From Bacillota bacterium (GTDB taxonomy: Bacteria; Bacillota; Clostridia; Lachnospirales; Lachnospiraceae): DNA of 16,676 bases. A model generated the notes under the pieces. It saw nothing but the letters and a program-made list of their open reading frames with translations, was not told the DNA's origin and ran no database searches. Where the stretch lies: contig JAEZHX010000181.1 of assembly GCA_023436765.1 (NCBI GenBank), positions 1-16,676 of the forward strand, in the 5' to 3' direction. Position numbers and translations under genes: made by a program. The stretch's first letter is position 1, and the number at the start of each line of letters is the position of its first letter. Shown here piece by piece: positions 1-5,958 of the stretch.

Positions 1-1
1 A

Positions 2-820
2 TCGGATGCTGCTGTTTTGCTGAAGGATATTTCTGATGAAGAGCTGGACCTTATCTTTAACGAGATGAATAAGCTCACGGAAAGCGACCGTAAAATCAAC
101 TGCAGCGCCTGTGGTTACGGCAAATGCCAGGAAATGGCCAAGGCAATCGGTTACGGCTATAACCGTAAGGAAAATTGTATTCACTTTGTTAAGGACGAGC
201 TGGTTTTGGAGAAAAAGGAAATGGAAGAACTGGTGGAGCAGCTGAAGAACAGAGATAAGAAGGAGCAGCTTTATAAAGAATTTCTCGGGAATTTCGAGAT
301 GCTTGGCAAAACCATCACGGAGCTATCCCAAGGGAACGCAGCCACCTCAAATGAGACTATGGAGATGGCTTTGGCACTCTCAGAGCTTAGCCAATACAGC
401 AAACTACTAGAGCAATCCCTGGAGGCTTTTAACGTATTTATTTCAGCTTATCAAAAGTCTAATAAGGAGATCGTAGACATCTCCTCCCAAACCAATCTTC
501 TTGCGTTGAATGCTGAGATTGAGGCTGCCCGTGCAGGGGATGCCGGCCGTGCCTTCTCTGTCATAGCAGGTCAGGTCAGATTGCTTTCCAATAACACGAA
601 GGCTGCTGTTGCTATCGGTAAGGAGAACAGTGAAAAGCTCATTCCCGCAATTACAGAATTAAAGCAGCAGGCTGCAACCTTTGTAAAAAACCTGGAGGAG
701 CTTAATACCAGAACTCAGCAGATTGCTGCCGGTGCGGAAGAAATAGCCTCTCAGACAGAGATGCTCGAGCAGGTGGCAGATACCCTGGTCAATCAGATGG
801 AAGAAGTAATAAACGCTTAA
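2..820 (+). CDS. Fe-S domain / methyl-accepting chemotaxis protein fusion (3' part, 5' end outside window)
   Basis: The frame is open from base 2, so the gene begins before the window; the TTG at 17 is unlikely to be its start. Counting from that TTG, Cys29, Cys32, Cys37 and Cys54 form a C-x2-C-x4-C-x16-C pattern with a CGYGKC core, as in the PF04060 Fe-S domain that follows the Fe-only hydrogenase C-terminal domain in clostridial fusion proteins. A charged coiled coil (about 60-110) leads into a chemoreceptor signalling domain whose hairpin tip contains QTNLLALNAEIEAARAG (about 158-174). I see no transmembrane segment, so this should be a soluble cytoplasmic receptor that binds CheW/CheA and relays a redox or hydrogenase-linked signal. 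The signal sensed is inference; the missing 5' part probably encodes the hydrogenase-like domain. It is the only + strand gene here and converges on the next gene. Confidence 0.85.
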   Translation, partial: SDAAVLLKDISDEELDLIFNEMNKLTESDRKINCSACGYGKCQEMAKAIGYGYNRKENCIHFVKDELVLEKKEMEELVEQLKNRDKKEQLYKEFLGNFEMLGKTITELSQGNAATSNETMEMALALSELSQYSKLLEQSLEAFNVFISAYQKSNKEIVDISSQTNLLALNAEIEAARAGDAGRAFSVIAGQVRLLSNNTKAAVAIGKENSEKLIPAITELKQQAATFVKNLEELNTRTQQIAAGAEEIASQTEMLEQVADTLVNQMEEVINA

Positions 821-836
821 GTTAAGGTGATAGAAT

Positions 837-916
837 GAGGCAGCTTGCTTCTCCGAAAGCAGTTTGTAACGATTACAAACAAACTGCTTTCGGAGAAGTA
901 AGCTGCCTCTTGTTTT
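837..916 (+). terminator. Very long hairpin terminator after the chemoreceptor gene
   Basis: Bases 837-867 and 879-909 are complementary over 31 bp, with one G-U pair (847/899), an 11-nt loop, and a TTGTTTT tail at 910-916. It starts 16 bp after the stop codon and lies between convergent genes. The T-tract supports termination on the + strand; the - strand side is not T-rich. The stem is much longer than most intrinsic terminators. Confidence 0.85.
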
Positions 917-945
917 ATCTGAATGGATTTCCAAAATATTCTGAT

Positions 946-2058
946 TTATTCTATGCCCTGTTCCTTGCGGTAATTCGCCAGCAGAAGATCAACCATTCGG
1001 CCATAGCTTTTAACGCCATCTGTCTGGTTATTTGCTTTTAGGTAGGTATCGTTCATTTTATTGGATACAGTACTGATTACAGTATCCTCATATTTTGTCC
1101 AGTATTCTGAATTTGCCCGAATATCCTGTAGGACTCCCTCTGAGTACTGGCTTCTGATGTTGAAATACATATCCGGGTCCTGCTCATAGAGTGCATTTCC
1201 CGAAATAATGAGTGCAAGCATCGTACTGCTGTACTTAAGCTCGGCGCTGTCCGATGCCATCCCTGCCAGATAGGCAATATAATTGGCCTCGTCCTCCCGC
1301 ATGAAGCCCCTTAAATGTGCCAGCTCATGCAGCATCGTAGCCGGTATGGTATAGTCAGGGATATCCGTATTCACATTCGCCTCCATGGTAAACGGAAAGA
1401 AAATACCGGTAATCTCGGTATAGGACATCAGCTTCGATGATAGGACCGGCTTCGGCGCACTGTACCTACCCTTTAATACACTATAGGTCTTGGCTAATTC
1501 ATCCATGGCCTGGTCAGCCAGCTTGGCTACTTTGAATTTGCTTTCGGTTAAGGCGAATACACCCTTCTCATTCCTGCCATAAGTCTCTTCCCTTAGCTCA
1601 TTAGCTTGAAACGCAAGACTCTCCGTAAGGGCATATAATTCATCTATGGTAGATTCCCTGATCTCAAGTCCTGAATAACTGCTGAAGGAAGCTCTGTAAT
1701 AGTTCATCCCCGATAATATAACAAACAGAAATATTCCTACACTTAAGGTACATAGAATATTAAGCAGGCCCTTCAGTACCAACTGTATCCGTTTCTCTTT
1801 TGAACGTATGATACGGACCAGATACCGGCCCAATAAAAAGATCCCGGTGATCGGCAAAGTGTAGATGAATAGCTCAGCTAACGAAAAAGGAAAGATACCG
1901 ATGATGATCGAAATGAATTGAGAGAACCATTTGTAAATATGCTGAGCAAATACCTGCTCAGCAAAAAACCTACTATTCTTTGCCAACAGGATAAGCAGGA
2001 AAGATATCGGGATCAACCCCAAAAGATAAATGCGCTTCAGCTTCAAGATGCTCCTCAT
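946..2058 (-). CDS. DUF3810 family membrane protein, zinc metalloprotease-like
   Basis: A 370-residue protein with three hydrophobic segments near the N-terminus (about 10-27, 47-77 and 99-117), followed by a soluble domain. That domain carries HELAH at 244-248 and the downstream GFMREDEANY (251-260). Together these resemble a gluzincin zinc site: HExxH plus a glutamate in the ExxA/EDEA segment. This combination is typical of DUF3810 proteins, which are predicted membrane-anchored peptidases without an established substrate. The ATG at 2058 is preceded by an AGAGGGG ribosome binding site about 6 nt away, which supports this start. It is convergent with the chemoreceptor gene and separated from the methionine importer operon by a 374-bp gap, so it is probably its own transcription unit. 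Proteolytic activity is inferred from the motif only. Confidence 0.8.
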   Translation of the reverse strand: MRSILKLKRIYLLGLIPISFLLILLAKNSRFFAEQVFAQHIYKWFSQFISIIIGIFPFSLAELFIYTLPITGIFLLGRYLVRIIRSKEKRIQLVLKGLLNILCTLSVGIFLFVILSGMNYYRASFSSYSGLEIRESTIDELYALTESLAFQANELREETYGRNEKGVFALTESKFKVAKLADQAMDELAKTYSVLKGRYSAPKPVLSSKLMSYTEITGIFFPFTMEANVNTDIPDYTIPATMLHELAHLRGFMREDEANYIAYLAGMASDSAELKYSSTMLALIISGNALYEQDPDMYFNIRSQYSEGVLQDIRANSEYWTKYEDTVISTVSNKMNDTYLKANNQTDGVKSYGRMVDLLLANYRKEQGIE

Positions 2059-2432
2059 CCGTTACCCCTCTAAAGATGATGTTGATACTATACTCCTATT
2101 TCATAGTAACATGGAATCCGCCGACCTGCAATATTATGTAGTATTCTGTCGTCAGTAAACGATTTCCATTTGGCGATACTGCCGAGAGATTATCCACTTT
2201 CCTCCTACACTGTTGTCCCTTGTTTCTATATATGTACACCGGTACGCAGGTATAACCAAAAAGCATACTGTCCGATGAAAAAGGACGTCCCCCCTTTGCC
2301 CGTAAGGAAAACCAAATTTAATCCTCCCAGACATGAGAAACGCCCATTTATTTCCATTTACTGTTGTAGTCAGGTTACCGTGTATTACATTATAATCCTA
2401 CGAAACCTCCTACAGCATTGGAATGAATTAAG
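2059..2432. other. 374-bp intergenic gap, no convincing gene
   Basis: This gap lies between metQ and the DUF3810 gene and must hold the 3' end of the metNIQ transcript and the promoter of the DUF3810 gene. I found no clear terminator and no promoter close to consensus. One - strand ORF of 29 codons (2226-2315, TTG start) has a GGGAGG ribosome binding site 7 nt upstream, but its product is not recognisable. Longer open frames on both strands lack ribosome binding sites and look spurious. Confidence 0.5.
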
Positions 2433-3287
2433 TTAGAATTTCGGTACTACCGCTCCCTCAAAGGTATCATTGATGAACTTCTTAATTTCATCACTCTTTA
2501 AAGCATTCACCAATGCCTTGATCTCTTCTCTCTCCTCATCACCCTTCTTCACGGCAATGATATTACCATAGGTATCTGCTGCCAGAGATTCCTTATCCTC
2601 TACGGCAATCGCATCCTTAGCTACATTAAGCTCTGCCTGAATTGCGAAGTTACCGTTAATAACTGCCATATCCACATCCTGCAGGGAACGGGCAAGCTGT
2701 GCTGCCTCAATCTCTATGACATCAATATTCTTAGGATTTTCTGCGATATCATTCTTTGTCGCTTCCATTCCTACGCCTTCCTTCAGCTTGATTAAGCCCT
2801 GAGCTTCCAGAAGCAGTAACGCTCTAGCCTCATTGGTACCGTCATTCGGAACTGCGATCTGAGCTCCTTCCTTCAGCTCCTCAAAGGTCTTGGTCTTGCC
2901 GGGATAAATTCCGAAGGGCTCATAGTGGATGATTGCTACGGAGACAAGATCCATTCCGCGCTCTGCGTTAAACTGGTCCAGGTAAGGCTGATGCTGGAAG
3001 TAGTTCGCATCCAGATCACCTGCATCCAGAGCCACATTCGGCTGTACATAATCGGTGTATTCGATAATCTGCAGTTCATAGCCCTGTGCCGCAAGAATGC
3101 TCTTCGCCTTCTCAAGGATTTCTGCGTGAGGGGTTACACTGGCACCTACAACAATTTTCTTGGTTTCCTTTTTGTCACCCTGGGAACCTGCCTGGCTTTG
3201 ATCCCCTTTTTCTTTCGTTCCGCAACCGGTCAGGGCTGCTACTGCCAAGGTAAGTACTAATACGAGAGATAGTATTTTTTTCATCAT
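2433..3287 (-). CDS. metQ: Methionine ABC transporter substrate-binding lipoprotein (MetQ/NlpA family)
   Basis: The 284-residue product has a classic lipoprotein signal: a Lys-rich start, a hydrophobic core and a lipobox LTGC with Cys22 as the lipidation site. A charged, low-complexity linker follows. The mature domain matches the NlpA/MetQ family, with VVGASVTPHAEIL near the start, the ALDAGDLDANYFQHQPYL segment, and IAVPNDGTNEARALLLLEAQGLI. It would capture L- or D-methionine outside the membrane and hand it to MetI. It is the last gene of metN-metI-metQ, 74 bp after metI, with its own AAAGGAGG site. Two adjacent ATG codons (3287 and 3284) are possible; the site lies 5 nt from the first and 8 nt from the second. 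Methionine as ligand is inferred from family, operon partners and the Met-rich leader peptide; related NlpA proteins can bind other ligands. Confidence 0.9.
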   Translation of the reverse strand: MMKKILSLVLVLTLAVAALTGCGTKEKGDQSQAGSQGDKKETKKIVVGASVTPHAEILEKAKSILAAQGYELQIIEYTDYVQPNVALDAGDLDANYFQHQPYLDQFNAERGMDLVSVAIIHYEPFGIYPGKTKTFEELKEGAQIAVPNDGTNEARALLLLEAQGLIKLKEGVGMEATKNDIAENPKNIDVIEIEAAQLARSLQDVDMAVINGNFAIQAELNVAKDAIAVEDKESLAADTYGNIIAVKKGDEEREEIKALVNALKSDEIKKFINDTFEGAVVPKF

Positions 3288-3361
3288 GTATTCCTCCTTT
3301 TATTATTTTTAATTACTTAAACTTTTAGATGTATGTCATCGTATGCTATGGATATCTGTTT

Positions 3362-4021
3362 TTATAATCTCTTATCCGAGCGCTTCATCCACCAAACTCC
3401 AAGCTCCTGGAAGGCCTGAACGATCAGTACAAGTATTAGGATTGTCACCACCATGATATCAATCTTATAGCGGTAATACCCATAGTTGATTGCTATGGTA
3501 CCAAGACCGCCGCCTCCAACGAAGCCTGACATAGCGGAATAGCTTAAGATGGTGATGACTGCAATGGCTCCTCCCATGATCAGGGATGGCATCGCTTCCG
3601 GGATCAGCACCTTGAAGATAATCTGTATCGGTGAAGCCCCCATGGACTGTGCTGCTTCGATTACCCCATTGTCAACTTCCTTCAGTGAAGATTCCACAAG
3701 TCTGGCAATATAGGGTGCCGAGCCGATAATCAATGGAATTACTACTGCATTCGGTCCGATTGTAGTATGAATAATTGCCCGGGTTACCGGCATCAAAGCA
3801 ATCAGAAGAATGACAAAGGGTACGGAGCGGATCAAATTCACAAACACTCCGAGGATCTTATTAAAGAAAACTGCCGGAGCAATTCCATCCTTATCCGTGA
3901 CTACCAGAAGAATACCCATCGGTAGGCCAATCGCATAGGCAATCAGGGAGGATAGCAGGGTCATGTACAGGGACTCCTGAATCCCCTTAAGTATCATATT
4001 GATGATCTGTTCATTCCACAT
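3362..4021 (-). CDS. metI: Methionine ABC transporter permease MetI
   Basis: A 219-residue, strongly hydrophobic protein with about five membrane segments (near 20-42, 56-80, 90-108, 147-170 and 188-206). The cytoplasmic EAA loop, which contacts the ATPase, is visible as EAAQSMGASP (122-131). The length and the sequence IRSVPFVILLIALMPVTR are typical of MetI (D-methionine permease family). Two copies would form the membrane pore with a MetN dimer. The gene starts 2 bp after the metN stop codon, and its ribosome binding site (AGGAGGTGA) lies inside the last codons of metN, so translation of the two is probably coupled. Confidence 0.93.
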   Translation of the reverse strand: MWNEQIINMILKGIQESLYMTLLSSLIAYAIGLPMGILLVVTDKDGIAPAVFFNKILGVFVNLIRSVPFVILLIALMPVTRAIIHTTIGPNAVVIPLIIGSAPYIARLVESSLKEVDNGVIEAAQSMGASPIQIIFKVLIPEAMPSLIMGGAIAVITILSYSAMSGFVGGGGLGTIAINYGYYRYKIDIMVVTILILVLIVQAFQELGVWWMKRSDKRL

Positions 4022-4023
4022 GG

Positions 4024-5061
4024 TTAAGTCACCTCCTCGTAAGGAATCTGATTCGATTGAAGATATGCATAGACTCTTTTGCGGCTGATTTCCTCGTCCG
4101 GCAGCTGGATGATCATTTGTCCGAAGGCTTTCCCGTCAATGTCCTTGGTATCCGCAAACAAAATATTGACCGGAGTCCTGCATTCCAGAACCATATTGGC
4201 AATGACCGGTTCAAAGGAGGTCCTTCCGTCAAATATGATCCTGCACTTATACGCACCGACAAAGGAATCAATATGGGTATCTCCGGAGAACACCAGCTGT
4301 TTTGCTATCCTTGATTTTGGCCTGATAAAAATATCCTCCACCTCACCGACCTCTGCGATATGGCTTTGATCAATGATTGCCACACGATTACAGATTTCTT
4401 CGATTACACTCATTTCGTGGGTAATAACAATAACTGTAATGCCAAGCTTCTGATTGATTTCCTTCAGTAAGCTCAAGATGGAACGGGTGGTTGTGGGATC
4501 CAGGGCACTGGTCGCCTCATCACAGAGCAGAACCTTCGGATTCGTTGCTAATGCTCTTGCTATCGCAATCCTCTGCTTCTGTCCTCCTGACAGTTGAGCC
4601 GGATAAGCCTTTGCTTTCTCCGTCAGCCCTACTATCTCAAGCAGTTCAATGGCTCTCTTCTTCGCTTCTGCCCTGGGGACACCGGCAATCTCCAACGGAA
4701 AACAGATATTTTGTAAGGCTGTTCTCTGCATCAGCAGGTTGAACTGTTGAAAAATCATCCCCATGGACTGCCTTTTCTTCAGCAACTCCTTATCCTTGAT
4801 CAGACTTAAATCAATTCCATCAAAAATCACGGTTCCCGCCGTGGGCTTCTCCAGATAATTGATGCACCTTACCAGAGTACTTTTTCCCGCTCCGCTTAAC
4901 CCGATGATACCAAAGATCTCCCCTTCATAAATTGTCAGGTTGATATCGTCTAATGCTTTCACGGTACTGTTCTTACTTTGGAATGTCTTCCCGAGTCCGA
5001 CCAGTTCGATGATCGGTTTCTTCTCCTCCAAACAATCCACCTCCACATTCTTACTTTTCAC
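4024..5061 (-). CDS. metN: Methionine ABC transporter ATP-binding protein MetN
   Basis: This ABC ATPase powers the importer. Counted from the GTG at 5061 (345 residues), it shows Walker A GLSGAGKST (54-62), the Q-loop near 105, the signature LSGGQ (157-161), Walker B VLLCDEA (177-183) and the switch histidine H215. A C-terminal domain (about 265-345) matches the ACT-like regulatory domain of MetN that binds methionine and inhibits transport when internal methionine is high. The start is uncertain: the GTG at 5061 has only a weak AGGA upstream, while a TTG at 5031 sits 8 nt after a strong GGAGG, giving LEEKKPIIELVGLGKTF. The TTG may be the true start (335 residues). It is the first gene of metNIQ and lies behind the attenuator-like leader. 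Confidence 0.93.
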   Translation of the reverse strand: MKSKNVEVDCLEEKKPIIELVGLGKTFQSKNSTVKALDDINLTIYEGEIFGIIGLSGAGKSTLVRCINYLEKPTAGTVIFDGIDLSLIKDKELLKKRQSMGMIFQQFNLLMQRTALQNICFPLEIAGVPRAEAKKRAIELLEIVGLTEKAKAYPAQLSGGQKQRIAIARALATNPKVLLCDEATSALDPTTTRSILSLLKEINQKLGITVIVITHEMSVIEEICNRVAIIDQSHIAEVGEVEDIFIRPKSRIAKQLVFSGDTHIDSFVGAYKCRIIFDGRTSFEPVIANMVLECRTPVNILFADTKDIDGKAFGQMIIQLPDEEISRKRVYAYLQSNQIPYEEVT

Positions 5062-5141
5062 AATACTATTCCTATTAATATGTACTAAACCGGAAGAAAC
5101 ATACTTCTCGAGCCTCTCCGGCTAACGCAGGCGCGCTTGTT

Positions 5142-5165
5142 CATCACAAGCATGCTTTTGTGATG
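5142..5165 (-). promoter_or_regulatory. Hairpin between the attenuator and metN
   Basis: CATCACAA (5142-5149) and TTGTGATG (5158-5165) form an 8-bp stem with an 8-nt loop, in the roughly 120 nt of leader between the attenuator and the metN start. A further possible stem, TCCGG with CCGGA, lies closer to metN (about 5090-5122). These may influence message stability or metN translation. No T-tract follows the first hairpin, so it is not a terminator. Confidence 0.4.
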
Positions 5166-5184
5166 CTTTGCTTTGCCCTCGCAT

Positions 5185-5220
5185 AAATAAAAAGACAGGA
5201 TGCAATGATAGCATCCTGTC
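5185..5220 (-). terminator. Intrinsic terminator (attenuator) in the metNIQ leader
   Basis: On the - strand GACAGGATGC (5220-5211) pairs perfectly with GCATCCTGTC (5203-5194) around a 7-nt loop, followed directly by TTTTTATTT (5193-5185). It lies about 70 nt after the stop codon of the Met-rich leader ORF and more than 120 nt before metN, on the same strand as both. A terminator inside the 5' leader of an operon implies conditional read-through. Confidence 0.85.
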
Positions 5221-5226
5221 AGGCTA

Positions 5227-5275
5227 TTTTCATACTTTATCAGAAGAAACCTATGCTTCTCTCGCATCATGAAAA
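5227..5275 (-). promoter_or_regulatory. Two-tier hairpin between the leader ORF and the attenuator
   Basis: TTTTCAT (5275-5269) can pair with ATGAAAA (5233-5227), enclosing a second stem AGAAG (5260-5256) with CTTCT (5246-5242). It occupies the space between the leader peptide stop and the attenuator, where a pause or alternative structure would be expected. A segment inside it, GATGCGA (5268-5262), can instead pair with TTGCATC (5205-5199) of the attenuator. The structure is predicted by eye only. Confidence 0.4.
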
Positions 5276-5289
5276 CACCACATTCACTA

Positions 5290-5364
5290 TCACAGCGTAA
5301 ATATGTCGGACGGCATACACATGCCACACATATTCATACACATGACGTTCATAAGTGCTCTCAT
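5290..5364 (-). CDS. Methionine-rich leader peptide of the metNIQ operon (24 aa)
   Basis: This short ORF begins with ATG at 5364, 6 nt after a near-perfect ribosome binding site (AAGGAG, 5376-5371), and ends with TGA at 5292-5290. Of 24 residues 7 are Met and 3 are Cys. Residues 5-17 read MNVMCMNMCGMCM, so Met codons fall at positions 1, 5, 8, 10, 12, 15 and 17. It lies about 40 nt after the predicted transcription start and about 70 nt before the attenuator. The likely role is as a sensor of charged Met-tRNA: its translation speed would decide whether the attenuator forms. The ORF, its site and its composition are directly visible; the regulatory role is inference by analogy with trp-, his- and leu-type leader peptides. 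The peptide itself need not have any function. Confidence 0.85.
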   Translation of the reverse strand: MRALMNVMCMNMCGMCMPSDIFTL

Positions 5365-5412
5365 TAGTTTCTCCTTTCCATTCCTATTAATTAGTTATAG
5401 ATTGTTGGGTGT

Positions 5413-5441
5413 AGTATACGCTCGAAAATCGGTTTTGTCAA
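5413..5441 (-). promoter_or_regulatory. Near-consensus sigma-A promoter of the metNIQ leader
   Basis: On the - strand a -35 box TTGACA (5441-5436) and a -10 box TATACT (5418-5413) are separated by exactly 17 nt. The predicted transcription start is near 5406, about 30 nt before the leader peptide's ribosome binding site. A promoter this strong fits an operon limited mainly by attenuation rather than by initiation. Confidence 0.85.
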
Positions 5442-5500
5442 TCCCATTTCTTAAAATTGTAACAATGCTTTTACTTTTCGTAAATTTACAGAAAGCGGGT

Positions 5501-5869
5501 CTAGTTCAAATGCTCCTTCAATAAAGAGCGCTCTGATTTTGGGATTCTCTTAACAGCCTCCTGATAAGAATGCTCTATCATATCGGAAATGATCTCATCC
5601 TCGATACCACTGTTAATATATACCGTGATTTTATAACGTCTCTGCCGGTCCGGACAGTGATACCCGGGAACTACAATCCCCGGATAATGCTGTTTATAGT
5701 AATCCCCCAGCATCGGTTCACTCCTTACGGTTATCATTTCCTGCTCCGGATACCACTCCAGAAAGATCCTGCTGCCAGCCTTGTAGCAGATCGGTAAAAG
5801 ACCAAAGGGACAGCACTCATATGCTCCCGGTTTCTCCAAGCTGATTCTCTTAATCTCCTCATAGGTCAT
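5501..5869 (-). CDS. MmcQ/YjbR family DNA-binding protein
   Basis: A small 122-residue protein matching the YjbR/MmcQ (CyaY-like fold) family. It has a helical start (MTYEEIKRISLEKPGAYE), a central segment with PFG and an aromatic-rich strand, then a basic HCPDRQRRYKITVYINSGIEDEIISDMIEHSYQ block (71-103) corresponding to the family's conserved K/R-x-W/Y...V region and terminal SY motif. The frame extends upstream to 5908, but the ATG at 5869 has AGGAGG 8 nt before it and is the better start. The family is described as DNA-binding but has no firmly assigned cellular role. It lies 89 bp after the AlkZ-related gene in the same direction, and its stop codon is 60 bp before the metNIQ promoter. 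Confidence 0.82.
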   Translation of the reverse strand: MTYEEIKRISLEKPGAYECCPFGLLPICYKAGSRIFLEWYPEQEMITVRSEPMLGDYYKQHYPGIVVPGYHCPDRQRRYKITVYINSGIEDEIISDMIEHSYQEAVKRIPKSERSLLKEHLN

Positions 5870-5902
5870 CCTCCCGTCCTCCTTCCTAAGACTTTGGTAA
5901 TA

Positions 5903-5948
5903 AAGCATTCGAGGTGCAGGAAACTTTCTCTGATGACTGCGAATGCTT
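5903..5948 (-). other. Inverted repeat between the AlkZ-related and YjbR genes
   Basis: AAGCATTCG (5903-5911) and CGAATGCTT (5940-5948) are perfect 9-bp arms around a 28-nt loop. On the - strand the stem runs into a short TTTATT, so it could be a weak terminator after the AlkZ-related gene or an RNA processing element. The large loop makes termination uncertain. Confidence 0.35.
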
Positions 5949-5958
5949 CATCATCATA

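Noticed and set aside
2278..2297. Possible metNIQ terminator (AAAGG/CCTTT stem on the - strand with a short T-run)
   Set aside because: The stem is only 5 bp with an 8-nt loop and lies about 135 bp after the metQ stop; too weak to call.
2152..2436. 60- and 88-codon open frames on opposite strands in the metQ-DUF3810 gap
   Set aside because: Neither has a ribosome binding site, they overlap each other, and the predicted proteins resemble no family I recognise.
5085..5327. 80-codon open frame overlapping the leader peptide
   Set aside because: It overlaps the leader ORF in another frame, has no ribosome binding site at its start, and runs through the attenuator hairpin. Its composition looks non-coding.
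5062..5405. SAM riboswitch (S-box) or T-box in the metNIQ leader
   Set aside because: I looked on the - strand for the conserved S-box core and the T-box antiterminator sequence and saw neither; the Met-rich ORF plus terminator explains the leader better. A covariance-model search would be decisive.
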